A stretch of 64,000 bases of DNA from Oleiharenicola lentus (GTDB lineage Bacteria > Verrucomicrobiota > Verrucomicrobiia > Opitutales > Opitutaceae). The stretch covers positions 682,001 through 746,000 of the forward strand of contig NZ_SDHX01000001.1 in the NCBI RefSeq assembly GCF_004118375.1, in the 5' to 3' direction. This document shows, piece after piece, positions 17,340 to 26,613 of this stretch (position 1 is its first letter; each line of letters opens with the position of its first letter). The notes under the pieces are model-generated. The model was not told where the DNA came from, searched no databases, and saw only the letters and a list, made by a program, of their open reading frames with translations. The position numbers and the translations under genes were made by a program.

Positions 17340-18367
17340 AGTCTGATGCTGTAGCGGCGGTCTATGACCGCCGGTCATCCCCTTCGGCGGTCATAGTCCG
17401 CCGCAAGTGCATGCTGGTGGTCGCGAGCTTGCTCGCGGCCGTGTTTGCCTTCGCCGCCCCCAAGCCCGACACCGTCGTCGCGGCCGACGGCTCCGGCGAC
17501 TACACCTCCCTGCAGGAGGCGATCAGCAAGGCTCCGATGAAAACCGATCCCGCCACGCCGCGCTGGGTCATCTTCGTCAAGGCCGGCACCTACACCGAGC
17601 GCATCTACGTGCAGCGGGAGCGCGGCAACATCCACGTGATCGGGGAGGACGCCCGGAAGACCGTCGTGGCCTATCATCTCAACGCCAACCTCCTTGGTGA
17701 GGACGGCAAGCCGATCGGCACCTTCCGCACGCCGACCGTGCAGATTGATGGCGACGGCATGCTCTGGGAAAACATCACGCTCGCCAACACCGCCGGTCCG
17801 GTCGGGCAGGCGCTCGCACTGCGCGCCGACGGCGACCGCCTCGAGTTCCGCAAGGTCCGCTTCCTCGGCTGGCAGGACACCATCCTCGTGAACCGCGGCC
17901 GCCACTACTTCGAAGACTGCTACATCGAGGGCCATGTGGATTTCATCTTCGGTGCGGCCACCGCCTTCTTCAACCGCTGCCACATCCACGTTCTCCGCAA
18001 CGGTTACATCACCGCCGCCTCGACGCCCAAGGACACGGCGCATGGCTACGTTTTCGCCGACTGCAAAATCACCGGCGCCGAGGGCGTGCTGGCTTATCTA
18101 GGACGACCATGGCGCGATTTCGCGAAGACCGTGTTTCTCCGCACCGACATGTCCGCCGCCGTCCGGCCCGAGGGCTGGAACAACTGGAACAAGCCGCCCG
18201 CGGAGGCCACGACCTTCTACGCCGAGTTTGGCAGCACCGGCCCCGGGGCCAACGACGCCGCCCGGGTGAAATGGGCCAAGCCGCTCACCGCCGAACAGGC
18301 TGCTGCGCTCACGCCCGCCGCCGTGCTAGGCGGCGAGGACGGCTGGAATCCCGCCGTCCGCCCCTGA
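17336..18367 (+). CDS. Pectinesterase (CE8) with a repeat-derived N-terminal extension
   Basis: A secreted pectin methylesterase that removes methyl groups from homogalacturonan, preparing it for PL10 and GH28. The CE8 catalytic residues are Gln158 (GQAL), Gln180 and Asp181 (GWQDT), Asp202 (DFIFG) and Arg257 (GRPW), counted from the ATG at 17336, which overlaps the pectate lyase stop by 4 bp. An inverted repeat (17354-17404) lies in frame just after this start and encodes residues about 7-23. The apparent signal-peptide core MLVVASLLAAVFAFAAP follows at residue 26, and its Met (17411) could be the functional start. Either the repeat is translated as an unusual arginine-rich extension, or the start has shifted. 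Confidence 0.9.
   Translation: MKSDAVAAVYDRRSSPSAVIVRRKCMLVVASLLAAVFAFAAPKPDTVVAADGSGDYTSLQEAISKAPMKTDPATPRWVIFVKAGTYTERIYVQRERGNIHVIGEDARKTVVAYHLNANLLGEDGKPIGTFRTPTVQIDGDGMLWENITLANTAGPVGQALALRADGDRLEFRKVRFLGWQDTILVNRGRHYFEDCYIEGHVDFIFGAATAFFNRCHIHVLRNGYITAASTPKDTAHGYVFADCKITGAEGVLAYLGRPWRDFAKTVFLRTDMSAAVRPEGWNNWNKPPAEATTFYAEFGSTGPGANDAARVKWAKPLTAEQAAALTPAAVLGGEDGWNPAVRP
17354..17404. repeat. Inverted repeat inside the 5' end of the pectinesterase gene
   Basis: A 19-nt left arm (17354-17372, GCGGCGGTCTATGACCGCC) and a 19-nt right arm (17386-17404) match at 18 of 19 positions around a 13-nt loop. It has the look of a dispersed REP-like element, and it keeps the reading frame open. Confidence 0.75.
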
Positions 18368-18392
18368 GCGGCGCCGCTTTACCCCGATCCCC

Positions 18393-19784
18393 ATGATCCG
18401 CCTCCCGATGATGCCCCGTCTCGCGGTGCTGTGCTCCGCCGCTGTCCTTGTTGCGCCCTTGAACGCCGAAGGACCGTTTCGCAACCGCGACAATCCCGAC
18501 CTGCACGACGAGGCCGAGGGCACCTATCCGGTTCCCTACCATCTGCCGAAGCCGGAGGAGATCACCGCCGTCCTTGAGCGCATCCACGCCAACCTCGACC
18601 GGGCGATGGCGACCAAGGTGGTCAACGCGAAGACCGGCGCGGAGATCACCGACCTTACGACCTTCAATGCCGACGCCGTGGCCTCGCAGGGCGAGCGCAA
18701 CGGCTTCCACGTGATGACCTATGCGACCGGTGTCACCCACGCCGGCATGCTCGCGGCGGCCGACGCCACGGGTGACGCCCGCTACCGCGACTTCGTGGCG
18801 CGGCACGTTGAGTTCCTCGGACGCACCATCCCGTATTTCCGCGCGCAGGCCGAGCAGATCGGCGCGAAGAACAGCAGCTACCGCCGGCTCTTCGATACCA
18901 ACTCGCTCGACGACAGCGGCTCGATGTGCGCCGCCCTGATCAAGGCCCGTTTTGCCGGCATCGGCCCGGATCTGCGGCCCGAGATCAAGCACTGGGCCGA
19001 CTACATCCGGTTCAAGGAGATCCGCATCGCCGACGGCACCGTCGCCCGCCACCGACCGCAGCCCGAGTCGCTCTGGGCCGACGACGCCTACATGTGCATC
19101 CCGGCGCTCGCGCAGATGGGCCGGCTCACCGGCGACCGCGCCTGGTTCGACGAGGCCGCCAAGCAGGCGGTCCAGATCGCCCGCCACCTTTTTAATCCGA
19201 CCGTCGGTCTCTACATGCACGGCCGCCATCTCAACCAGCCGCTCACCGCCGAGTTCCGCTGGGGCCGGGCCAACGGCTGGGTGATCCTCGCCCAGTGCGA
19301 ACTGCTCGATGTGCTGCCGCAGGACCATCCGCTCCGTCCCGAGATCCTCGCCACCTACCGCCGACACGTGCAGGCGCTGGCCGAGCTGCAATCGGGCGCC
19401 GGGCTCTGGCACCAGCTGCTGGACAAGCCCGATTCCTACCTCGAGTCGTCCTGCACCGCGATGTTCGTCTATGCCATCGCCCACGGCATAAACCGCGGCT
19501 GGATCAGCCCGGTCACCTACGGTTCGGTTGCCCAGGCCGGCTGGCTTGGGCTCGCCCAGCAGGTCAATGCGCAGGGCCAGATCGAGGGCTCCTGCGTGGG
19601 CACCACGCTCGCGAGCGACCACGTCTATTACTACAACCGCCCGACCTCCGCCCACCACGGCCACGCCTACGGTCCGGTGCTCATGGCCGGAGCCGAGATG
19701 CTCCGCCTCTATCGGAACCAGGGAAAGCTCTTCGACATCAAGCTCCAGTTTCGCACCTACCACTTCGTGCCCAAAAAATCGTGA
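18393..19784 (+). CDS. Secreted GH105 unsaturated (rhamno)galacturonyl hydrolase
   Basis: A 463-residue alpha/alpha-barrel enzyme with a signal peptide (about residues 8-25, [18 protein letters not shown]). The catalytic Asp230 lies in [19 protein letters not shown], and the family signatures [21 protein letters not shown] and [23 protein letters not shown] are present. It cleaves the unsaturated uronic acid from the non-reducing end of oligosaccharides made by lyases. Sequence alone does not say whether it prefers rhamnogalacturonan or homogalacturonan products. As the locus also has a GH105 domain in the fusion protein, the two may differ in linkage. Its stop codon overlaps the GTG start of the CE12-GH95 gene (GTGA). 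Confidence 0.9.
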   Translation: MIRLPMMPRLAVLCSAAVLVAPLNAEGPFRNRDNPDLHDEAEGTYPVPYHLPKPEEITAVLERIHANLDRAMATKVVNAKTGAEITDLTTFNADAVASQGERNGFHVMTYATGVTHAGMLAAADATGDARYRDFVARHVEFLGRTIPYFRAQAEQIGAKNSSYRRLFDTNSLDDSGSMCAALIKARFAGIGPDLRPEIKHWADYIRFKEIRIADGTVARHRPQPESLWADDAYMCIPALAQMGRLTGDRAWFDEAAKQAVQIARHLFNPTVGLYMHGRHLNQPLTAEFRWGRANGWVILAQCELLDVLPQDHPLRPEILATYRRHVQALAELQSGAGLWHQLLDKPDSYLESSCTAMFVYAIAHGINRGWISPVTYGSVAQAGWLGLAQQVNAQGQIEGSCVGTTLASDHVYYYNRPTSAHHGHAYGPVLMAGAEMLRLYRNQGKLFDIKLQFRTYHFVPKKS

Positions 19785-22705
19785 TTCAACTGACCTTCCG
19801 CCTCGCTCTTGCTCTTTCGCTCCTGCTCCCGCTGGCTGCGCGGGCCGACGCTTCGCCGGTGCACATCGTCCTCGTTGGCGACTCGACCGTCACCGATGAT
19901 TCCGGCTGGGGCCACGGCTTCCGGCAGTTTGTCGGCGAAGGTGCGCGCATCACGAACGTGGCGCGGGGCGGACGCAGCTCAAAGAGCTACCGCGACGAAG
20001 GCCACTGGGACCAGGTGCTCGCGCTCAAGGCCGACTATTACCTGATCCAGTTCGGGCACAACGACCAGCCGGGCAAGGGTCCCGAGCGCGAAACCGACCC
20101 CGACACGACCTACTATGCGAACCTGGCCCGCTACGTGGACGAAGTCCGTGCGCAGGGCGGCCGGCCAGTGCTGATCACGTCGCTTGTAAGACGGACGTTT
20201 TCCAAGGCCGATCCGACCAAGCTGGAATCCGCCCATGTGCCCTACGCTGCGGCGGTCAAGCGGCTCGCTGCCGAGAAGCAGGTGCCGTTGATCGACCTGC
20301 ACGCGAGCAGCCTCGCCTTCTGTGAGCGGATCGGGCCGGCCCGCACCGCCGAGTTCAATTTTCCCGACCCCAAGGGCAAGAATGACACCACCCATCTGCA
20401 GGCCGCCGGCAGCGTGGCGTTCGCGCGCCTCGTGGTGAACGACCTGCGTCGCGCCGTGCCTGCGCTCGCCCCGGTGCTGCTGCCGGAGCCGGTCAGCCCG
20501 CTCTCCCTTTGGTATCGCCAGCCGGCCAAGGTCTGGGTCGAGGCGTTGCCGGTCGGCAACGGCCGCCTCGGTGCCATGGTTTACGGCGGCGCGGCGCAGG
20601 AGCATATCCAGTTCAACGAGGACTCCCTTTGGACCGGCCAGCCGAACGAATACCAGCACGAGGGCGCGGCGAAGTTCCTCCCGGAACTCCGCCGCCTGCT
20701 CGCCGAGGGCAAGCAGAAGGAGGCGCACGAGCTCGGCATGAAGGAGTTCATGAGCATTCCGCTCCGCCAAAAGGCCTACCAGCCCTGCGGCGACCTGCGC
20801 CTCGATTTCCCCGGTCACGAGGCCGCGACCGACTACCTCCGCACGCTCGATCTCGACGCGGCGGTTGCGACCGTGCGCTACCGGGTGGGGGAGGTGACCT
20901 TCACGCGCGAGGTTTTCGCCAGCCACCCGGATCAGGTGATCGTGGTGCGGGTCTCGGCCGACAAGCCGGGGGCGCTCAACTTCACCGCCAAGCTGGCCAC
21001 GCCGCACGAGGGCGCCGTGGTGCAGCCGCTCAGCATCACCGGACAGGTGAAGGACGGAGCGATCAGGTTCGACGCCCGCATGCAGGGATCGACCGAGGGC
21101 GGCAGCGTGCGCATGGAAAACGGGGCCTGGACCGTCGCGGGAGCCGACAGCGCCACGCTCGTGCTCACGGCGGCCACCAATTACGTCAACTTTCAGGATG
21201 TCAGCGCCGATCCGGTGGCACGCAACCAGCCCGTGCTCGCCGCGGCGGCGCAGAAATCCTACACCGGGCTCCGCGCCGCCCACGTGGCCGATCATCAGGC
21301 GCTGTTCCGGCGCGTGTCCTTCGATCTCGGTTACACCCCGGTTAACCGGCCGACCGACGCGCGGCTCCGCGTTGCTGACAAGGCCGCCGATCCCGCGCTC
21401 ATCCCGCTTTATTTCCAGTTCGGCCGCTACCTGCTCATCGCCAGCAGCCGCCCCGGCGACCAGCCGGCCAACCTCCAGGGCGTGTGGAACGACAGTCTCA
21501 AGCCCTCGTGGGACAGCAAATACACCGTGAACATCAACACGGAGATGAACTACTGGCCGTCCGAGGTCGCCAATCTCGCCGAGTGCGCCGAGCCGCTCTT
21601 CGCCATGATCGACGACCTCGTGGTGAGCGGCCGCAAGACGGCGCAGGCCCACTACGGCGCGCGCGGCTGGGTGCTGCATCACAACACCGACCTCTGGCGC
21701 GGCACGGCGCCGATCAACAATTCCAACCACGGCATCTGGCCGACCGGCGGGGCCTGGCTGACGCTCCACCTGTGGGAACGCTACCTCTTCACCGAGGACC
21801 GCGGTTTTCTCGAACACCGCGCCTACCCGGTGATGCGGGAGGCGGCGCAGTTCTTCGTGGACTTCCTCGAGCGCGACCCGAAGACCGGCTGGCTGATCAG
21901 CGGTCCCTCCAACTCGCCCGAGCAGGGCGGCCTCGTCATGGGCCCGGCGATGGACCACCAGATCATCCGCGCGCTCTTTGCCGCGACCGCGCGCGCCGCG
22001 GACGTGCTCGGCACCGACGCCGAATTCGCCGCACAACTGCGGAAGATGCACGCCGAGATCGCGCCCAATCAGGTCGGCCAGCACGGCCAGTTGCAGGAGT
22101 GGCTGGAGGATAAGGACGATCCGAAGAACCAGCACCGCCACGTCTCGCATCTCTGGGCGGTTTTTCCGGGCGACGAAATCCATCCGGGCGACCCCAAGTT
22201 CTTCGAGGCGGCGAAGCAGTCGCTGCGTTTCCGCGGCGACGACGGCACCGGCTGGTCGCTGGCGTGGAAGATCAACTTCTGGGCCCGCTTCCTCGAAGGC
22301 GACCATGCGCACAAGATGATCCTGCGCCAGCTGCTGTTCGTGGACGCCGCCGCTCCGCAGAACTCCTCGCACGGCGGCACCTACGCCAACCTCTTTGATG
22401 CGCACCCGCCGTTCCAGATTGATGGAAACTTCGGCGCGGTGTCCGGCATCGTCGAGATGCTGCTCCAGTCGCACCGTGGCGGGCTCGATTTGCTGCCCGC
22501 GCTGCCCGCCGCCTGGCCGGAAGGCAAAATCGCCGGCCTGCGCGCGCGCGGTGGCTTCGAGGTGGATCTCGAATGGCGCGGCGGAAAACTCGTCACCGCC
22601 AAGATCCGCTCGCTGCTCGGGAATCCCGTGGCGCTGCGCTACGGCTCCGCCACGAAACAGCTGAAGCTGGCCAAGGGCGAAACCTTCACTTGGAGCGGAA
22701 AATGA
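19781..22705 (+). CDS. CE12-GH95 fusion: rhamnogalacturonan acetylesterase plus alpha-L-fucosidase/galactosidase
   Basis: The GTG start overlaps the previous stop by 4 bp and opens directly into a signal peptide ([21 protein letters not shown]), giving 974 residues. Residues about 27-230 are an SGNH/GDSL esterase of the rhamnogalacturonan acetylesterase type: nucleophile Ser35 in VGDSTVTDD, Gly/Asn blocks in [12 protein letters not shown] and [10 protein letters not shown], and Asp202 and His205 in NDTTHLQ. Residues about 240-974 are a complete GH95 enzyme with Asn584 and Asn586 ([10 protein letters not shown]), Glu714 (SNSPEQ) and Asp881 (IDGNFG) at the catalytic positions known for the family. 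It would deacetylate rhamnogalacturonan and remove terminal L-fucose or L-galactose. Confidence 0.92.
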   Translation: MIQLTFRLALALSLLLPLAARADASPVHIVLVGDSTVTDDSGWGHGFRQFVGEGARITNVARGGRSSKSYRDEGHWDQVLALKADYYLIQFGHNDQPGKGPERETDPDTTYYANLARYVDEVRAQGGRPVLITSLVRRTFSKADPTKLESAHVPYAAAVKRLAAEKQVPLIDLHASSLAFCERIGPARTAEFNFPDPKGKNDTTHLQAAGSVAFARLVVNDLRRAVPALAPVLLPEPVSPLSLWYRQPAKVWVEALPVGNGRLGAMVYGGAAQEHIQFNEDSLWTGQPNEYQHEGAAKFLPELRRLLAEGKQKEAHELGMKEFMSIPLRQKAYQPCGDLRLDFPGHEAATDYLRTLDLDAAVATVRYRVGEVTFTREVFASHPDQVIVVRVSADKPGALNFTAKLATPHEGAVVQPLSITGQVKDGAIRFDARMQGSTEGGSVRMENGAWTVAGADSATLVLTAATNYVNFQDVSADPVARNQPVLAAAAQKSYTGLRAAHVADHQALFRRVSFDLGYTPVNRPTDARLRVADKAADPALIPLYFQFGRYLLIASSRPGDQPANLQGVWNDSLKPSWDSKYTVNINTEMNYWPSEVANLAECAEPLFAMIDDLVVSGRKTAQAHYGARGWVLHHNTDLWRGTAPINNSNHGIWPTGGAWLTLHLWERYLFTEDRGFLEHRAYPVMREAAQFFVDFLERDPKTGWLISGPSNSPEQGGLVMGPAMDHQIIRALFAATARAADVLGTDAEFAAQLRKMHAEIAPNQVGQHGQLQEWLEDKDDPKNQHRHVSHLWAVFPGDEIHPGDPKFFEAAKQSLRFRGDDGTGWSLAWKINFWARFLEGDHAHKMILRQLLFVDAAAPQNSSHGGTYANLFDAHPPFQIDGNFGAVSGIVEMLLQSHRGGLDLLPALPAAWPEGKIAGLRARGGFEVDLEWRGGKLVTAKIRSLLGNPVALRYGSATKQLKLAKGETFTWSGK

Positions 22706-22725
22706 CCCTCTCCCCTTCAGTCTTT

Positions 22726-22822
22726 TGTAGGGTCGGGCTTTGGCCCGACCTCGCGCGCGAGGTCGCCGCCCCTCGACAGGCGCGGGGCCCTGAGTTCGTC
22801 GAACGGGCAAGCAGCGACCTTA
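22726..22822. repeat. Composite dispersed repeat with nested hairpins
   Basis: A perfect hairpin GGTCGGGC-tttg-GCCCGACC (22731-22750) is nested in outer arms TGTAGGGTCG / CGACCTTACA, and contains the word GCCCTGAGTTCGTCGAACGGGC-like palindrome near 22788-22809. It fills most of the gap between the CE12-GH95 gene and the esterase gene. Confidence 0.55.
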
Positions 22823-22847
22823 CAGTCAGCTCACTGGGCCTCCTTCC

Positions 22848-23714
22848 ATGAAAGCCCTGCTCACGCTCCTTTGTCTCAGCTTCCTGGTCGCCGTCCGCGC
22901 CACCGAACCGACTTTCCACCGCGACATCGAATACGGCCAGGCCGGTGGGGAAAAACTGCTGCTCGATGTCAGTGTGCCGACAGGGGAGGGCCCCTTTCCG
23001 ATCGCGATTCTCGTTCACGGCGGCGGCTGGGGCAGCGGCGACAAGGCCCTCGTGGACGGTGGCGCGGGCATCGGCATCTGGTTCAACGCCCTCACGGACG
23101 CGAAATACACCTGGTTCTCCATCAACTACCGGCTCGCGCCCAAGCACCGTTGGCCGGCCTGCCTCGAAGACGTGCTCACCGCCATCCGCTGGGTGAAGGC
23201 CAACGCGGCCGCCTACAAAGGCGACCCGAACCGCATCGCGCTCTTCGGCCACTCCGCCGGCGGCCATCTCGTCTGCCTCGCGGCCACCGTGGTGGATGAC
23301 TCCGCGCGCGTGCAGGCCGTCGTCGGCTTCGCGCCGGTCACCAACCACGAGCAGGAGCTGCCCATCCGCGGCGGCGTCAGCACCGCGCTCCAGAATCTGC
23401 TCAACCGCCAGAAGGAAGTGACGCCGGAGTCGCTCGGTCTGCTCCGCGCCATCTCCCCGATCAACCACGTGCGGCCGGGGCTGCCGGCTTTCCTGTTGGT
23501 CCATGGCGACGCCGACAAGACCGTGCCCATCCAGCAGTCCTACGATTTCCAAGCCAAGCTCCAGGCCAACGGCGTGGAGTGCGAACTGCAGGTTCTCCCC
23601 GGCGCGCCGCACCGGTTGTCCGAGTGGGAAAAGGCCGCGCCCGGTTACACCGCCCGCTACATGGCGTGGTTGGATCGCCAGCTGCGACCGGAAGTGCCTG
23701 CCAACCAGCCATGA
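22848..23714 (+). CDS. Secreted alpha/beta-hydrolase esterase
   Basis: A 288-residue protein with a signal peptide (MKALLTLLCLSFLVAVRA). It has the oxyanion motif HGGGW (residues 57-61), the nucleophile elbow GHSAGG (Ser136), Asp223 in HGDADKTVP and His255 in GAPHRLSEW, which together form a complete catalytic triad. This pattern is typical of the BD-FAE/hormone-sensitive-lipase-like carbohydrate esterases often found in polysaccharide loci. It may remove acetyl, feruloyl or methyl esters from pectin side groups. The specific ester is not evident. It is separated from the CE12-GH95 gene by 142 bp filled with a composite repeat, so it may have its own promoter. Confidence 0.85.
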   Translation: MKALLTLLCLSFLVAVRATEPTFHRDIEYGQAGGEKLLLDVSVPTGEGPFPIAILVHGGGWGSGDKALVDGGAGIGIWFNALTDAKYTWFSINYRLAPKHRWPACLEDVLTAIRWVKANAAAYKGDPNRIALFGHSAGGHLVCLAATVVDDSARVQAVVGFAPVTNHEQELPIRGGVSTALQNLLNRQKEVTPESLGLLRAISPINHVRPGLPAFLLVHGDADKTVPIQQSYDFQAKLQANGVECELQVLPGAPHRLSEWEKAAPGYTARYMAWLDRQLRPEVPANQP

Positions 23715-23801
23715 ATGCGACGCGTGCGGCAGGCATCAGACCGCCGGGCAGCCCGACGAATTTCGCTTATGACCGCCCAGTCCCGGCCTCGGGGCTTGCC
23801 G

Positions 23802-23818
23802 CTCCCGGACCCCGGGAG
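23802..23818 (+). other. Stem-loop upstream of the SDR-uxaE-uxaC genes
   Basis: CTCCCGG and CCGGGAG form a 7-bp stem with a 3-nt loop, followed by TTTGATT. It may be a weak terminator for the esterase gene. It directly precedes the operator-like pair at 23820. Confidence 0.4.
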
Positions 23819-23819
23819 T

Positions 23820-23850
23820 TTGATTACTGAACTGCATTTTCACCCATGAA
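23820..23850. promoter_or_regulatory. Candidate third double operator, overlapping the SDR start codon
   Basis: TTGA-ttac-TGAA (23820-23831) and TTCA-ccca-TGAA (23839-23850) are again 19 bp apart, with one mismatch to the form seen at 4387 and 5821. The second palindrome includes the start codon, so the match could be partly fortuitous. Confidence 0.4.
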
Positions 23851-24634
23851 ATCCGAAGAATACCTGAAATCCTATTTTGGCCTGGATGGCAAAGTGGCCG
23901 TCGTCATCGGCGGCACCGGCGAACTCTGCGGCGCGATGGCCGAGGGCCTCGCGGGCGCGGGCGCCGAGGTCGTCATCGTCGGCCGCAGCCTCGAGAAGGC
24001 CGAGGCCCGTCTCGCCAAGATCGCCGCCGCGGGCGGCAAGGCCTGGTTCCACAGCGCCGAGGCCACCAACAAGGCGGAGCTCGAGGGTCTGCGCGACGCC
24101 GTGCTCCAGCGCAGCGGCCGCATCGACATCGTGGTCAACGGCGCGGGCATCAACTCCGCCACGCCGTTTTTCGACATCTCCGAGGAGGAGTTTGACCGCA
24201 TCCTCCGTGTCAATGTGAAGGGCGTTTTCCTCGGCTGCCAGGTCTTCGGCAAATACCTCGTCGAGCGCGGCCAGGGCGGCTCGATCATCAACCTCGGCTC
24301 GATGTCCGCCGTGGTGCCCCTCTCGCGGGTGTTTACCTATTCGGCCTCCAAGGGCGCCGTCCACAACCTCTCGCTCAACCTCGCCCGCGAGTGGGCCCCG
24401 CACCGCGTGCGCGTCAACGTTCTCGTGCCCGGTTTCTTCCCGGCCGAGCAGAACCGCAAGATTCTTTCTCCCGAGCGCGTCGCCTCCATCCTCGGCCACA
24501 CGCCCGCCAAGCGATTCGGCGAGGCCCGCGAGCTCATCGGCTCGACGCTCCTCCTCGCCTCCGACGCCGCCGGCTCCTTCATCACCGGCGAGGAGCTGAT
24601 CGTGGACGGCGGCTACCACGCGATGACGATCTGA
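23846..24634 (+). CDS. SDR oxidoreductase, probable D-mannonate oxidoreductase (fructuronate reductase)
   Basis: A 262-residue short-chain dehydrogenase with cofactor motif GGTGELCG (a variant of TGxxxGxG), NGAG in [14 protein letters not shown], and active-site Ser (LGSMSAV) and Tyr/Lys in TYSASK. The C-terminus [18 protein letters not shown] is SDR-typical. The gene leads a unit with uxaE and uxaC. In that route fructuronate must be reduced to mannonate, which SDR-type UxuB enzymes do in several bacteria. It could also act on another uronate intermediate, as family assignment inside the SDRs is not precise from sequence. A candidate regulon operator overlaps its start. Confidence 0.8.
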   Translation: MKSEEYLKSYFGLDGKVAVVIGGTGELCGAMAEGLAGAGAEVVIVGRSLEKAEARLAKIAAAGGKAWFHSAEATNKAELEGLRDAVLQRSGRIDIVVNGAGINSATPFFDISEEEFDRILRVNVKGVFLGCQVFGKYLVERGQGGSIINLGSMSAVVPLSRVFTYSASKGAVHNLSLNLAREWAPHRVRVNVLVPGFFPAEQNRKILSPERVASILGHTPAKRFGEARELIGSTLLLASDAAGSFITGEELIVDGGYHAMTI

Positions 24635-24664
24635 GCGCCGCGAAGCGGCGCCAGTTTAAGCGGC

Positions 24665-24737
24665 AAGTTTAAGTTGAAGAACCCGAACCTGTCGCCCGTG
24701 CCATTCTCGCTTCAACTTAAACTTAAAACTTAAACTT
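24665..24737. repeat. AT-rich inverted repeat between SDR gene and uxaE
   Basis: AAGTTTAAGTTGAAG (24665-24679) and its exact reverse complement CTTCAACTTAAACTT (24710-24724) flank a 30-nt GC-rich loop. Further AACTTAAACTTT words follow up to the uxaE start. A degenerate relative lies at 3623-3689. Confidence 0.7.
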
Positions 24738-24745
24738 TGTTCGTC

Positions 24746-26566
24746 ATGTCCGCCATCAACGAATTCCTCCTCAAGAACAACCTGCGCATCGCGCAGAATC
24801 CCTGCGTCTCGCCCGACTTCTGCCTCGATTGGCCCGCGCTGCAGGCCGACATCAAGGCCGGCAAGGTCACCGAATACGCCAAGAGCCGCTTCGGCACCAA
24901 GGCCGGCGCATTCACGCTCGTCGAGAACGCCCACGGCGACTGTGCCTGGAAACTCCATGCTGCGGGCACGGCACTGGCCGACGGTGTGGCCCACGCGGGA
25001 GCCACTTATTTTCCGGCCACCTTTGCGAATCTCCTGACGCTGAAGAATCTCATCCAGGAGCACGACGCGTCCTCGACGATCTTCCCGACGGCCGGCGCGA
25101 AGCTCGGCAAGTCCACGCTCGGTGTCGGCGCACGTTTCACCACGCTGCACTGGCCCGCCGTCGAGTGGGCGATGAGCGCCCTCGAGATCGGTCTCACCGC
25201 CAACCAAAACTCCATTCCCCGCGAGCTGGTTTACGATGTGGACGCCATGCTCGGCAACCGCCTCGACACCGTGCCGTTCCCCTTCATCGGCACCAACGTG
25301 CCCGAGGGCCATCAGGGCCAGAGCGTCGAGGGCATGAGCCACGGCTGCGTTCTCTCGAAGCTGAAAACCGGCTTCCACCACCGCAAGATCGCCTGGTCCT
25401 TCAACGCCGACCACCAGCCCATCGGCGGCAAGTTCGACGTTCGCGAGGACGCCCTCGTGAAGGGCTGCCTGCTCGCCAGCTACATCACCTTCGACCTCTC
25501 GCCCGAGCTCGCGCTCAACCAGCCGGCCAAGGTCGCCGACATCCCGGCCGATGTCGTGAGCAAGACCCGCGCGCGCGTGGCCGCCGCCGGCCTGAAGCTT
25601 GATGACGCCGCCTTCAACGCCCTGCTCGCGACCGTCTGGACGCCGATGCAGAAGATGAAGCGCCGTGACGACAAATACGCCGCCGCCCGCCGGGCCGCCT
25701 TCACCACCGACGTGGGTCGCACCTATCTCCGCGAACTCTCGATCGACGAACTTCCCGGCCTCACTACGCCCGAAACGACCGCCATCATGCTCGCCCTCTG
25801 CGAGGTGCTCGGCATGCCGGTCAACTTCGTGGCCCCGGCCTTCGGCTTCCAGAAGAACACGCCGTATCCCGACAACGCCGCGCTCAAGCAGCTCATCGAG
25901 GCGCAGTGGGCCGTTTGCAAACAGTTTGGCGTCTCCATCGGCTTTCACTCCGGCTCCGGCAAGTCCGCCGAGAACTACCAGGTCATGGGCGAGGTCACGG
26001 GCAGCGCGCTCGAGATCAAGACCAGCGGTCGCTACACCTACGAAATGGGCGTGGCCATCTCGCAGTCGAAGAACCTCGCCGACGCCGCCCTCTGGCGCGA
26101 CTGGTATAAGTTCACCGTGGACATGTCCGTCGCCGGCGCCTTCAGCACCGACGCCACGGAACAGAAGATGGCGCGCATCTTCGTCACCACCTCGCTCGCC
26201 GCCCTTGGCAAGCCGGTGGACGTCTTCGCTTCGCCCGCCACCTGCCGCGCCGCCCTCGAGGCGTTGCCGCCCTCGGCCGAGCACATGATCTTCTTCGAAT
26301 ACAACTTCCTCTACGTGCTCGCCGCCGGCGGCCGGCCGGAAAAGGCCGCCCTCGGGGATCACACACCCGCCGGCTACCAGCAGCGCGCCCGTTTCTACGC
26401 CGTCAGCGCCGAGACGCGCCTGCTCTTTTCGAAGCGCATCGCCGCCTACCTGATCTTCCTCGCCGAAAACACCGGCCTGGCCTCCAAGGAGCGCTGCGCC
26501 GCCACGAGCAAGCTGCTGAATTCCTATTCCTCGCTCGAGGCCATGTTGGGCGATATCAGCCGATAA
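24746..26566 (+). CDS. uxaE: Tagaturonate 3-epimerase (UxaE family)
   Basis: A 606-residue protein of the tagaturonate epimerase family, which interconverts D-tagaturonate and D-fructuronate and so merges the galacturonate and glucuronate branches. The ATG of MSAINEF was chosen; an in-frame TTG three codons upstream is less likely. The segments GVGARFTTLHWPAVEWAMS, GMSHGCVLSKLKTGFHHRKIAWSFNADHQPIGGKFD and VSIGFHSGSGKSAENYQVMGEVTG are rich in His, Asp and Gly suited to metal and substrate binding. The placement between an SDR oxidoreductase and uxaC strongly supports the assignment. The classical NAD-dependent tagaturonate reductase (UxaB) and altronate dehydratase (UxaA) are absent here. Confidence 0.88.
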   Translation: MSAINEFLLKNNLRIAQNPCVSPDFCLDWPALQADIKAGKVTEYAKSRFGTKAGAFTLVENAHGDCAWKLHAAGTALADGVAHAGATYFPATFANLLTLKNLIQEHDASSTIFPTAGAKLGKSTLGVGARFTTLHWPAVEWAMSALEIGLTANQNSIPRELVYDVDAMLGNRLDTVPFPFIGTNVPEGHQGQSVEGMSHGCVLSKLKTGFHHRKIAWSFNADHQPIGGKFDVREDALVKGCLLASYITFDLSPELALNQPAKVADIPADVVSKTRARVAAAGLKLDDAAFNALLATVWTPMQKMKRRDDKYAAARRAAFTTDVGRTYLRELSIDELPGLTTPETTAIMLALCEVLGMPVNFVAPAFGFQKNTPYPDNAALKQLIEAQWAVCKQFGVSIGFHSGSGKSAENYQVMGEVTGSALEIKTSGRYTYEMGVAISQSKNLADAALWRDWYKFTVDMSVAGAFSTDATEQKMARIFVTTSLAALGKPVDVFASPATCRAALEALPPSAEHMIFFEYNFLYVLAAGGRPEKAALGDHTPAGYQQRARFYAVSAETRLLFSKRIAAYLIFLAENTGLASKERCAATSKLLNSYSSLEAMLGDISR

Positions 26567-26570
26567 CTCA

Positions 26571-26597
26571 TAGGCCCTATACGCCCTATATGGCCTA
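26571..26597. repeat. Short intergenic repeat before uxaC
   Basis: An inverted pair TAGGCC (26571-26576) / GGCCTA (26592-26597) encloses two direct copies of GCCCTATA nine bases apart. It is AT-richer than the surroundings and resembles the other short intergenic repeats of this genome. Confidence 0.4.
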
Positions 26598-26613
26598 GAA
26601 GCTCCATCCTCCC

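Noticed and set aside
19979-22810. A 943-codon open frame on the minus strand opposite CE12-GH95
   Set aside because: No domain or signal; the plus strand encodes two complete enzymes with catalytic residues.
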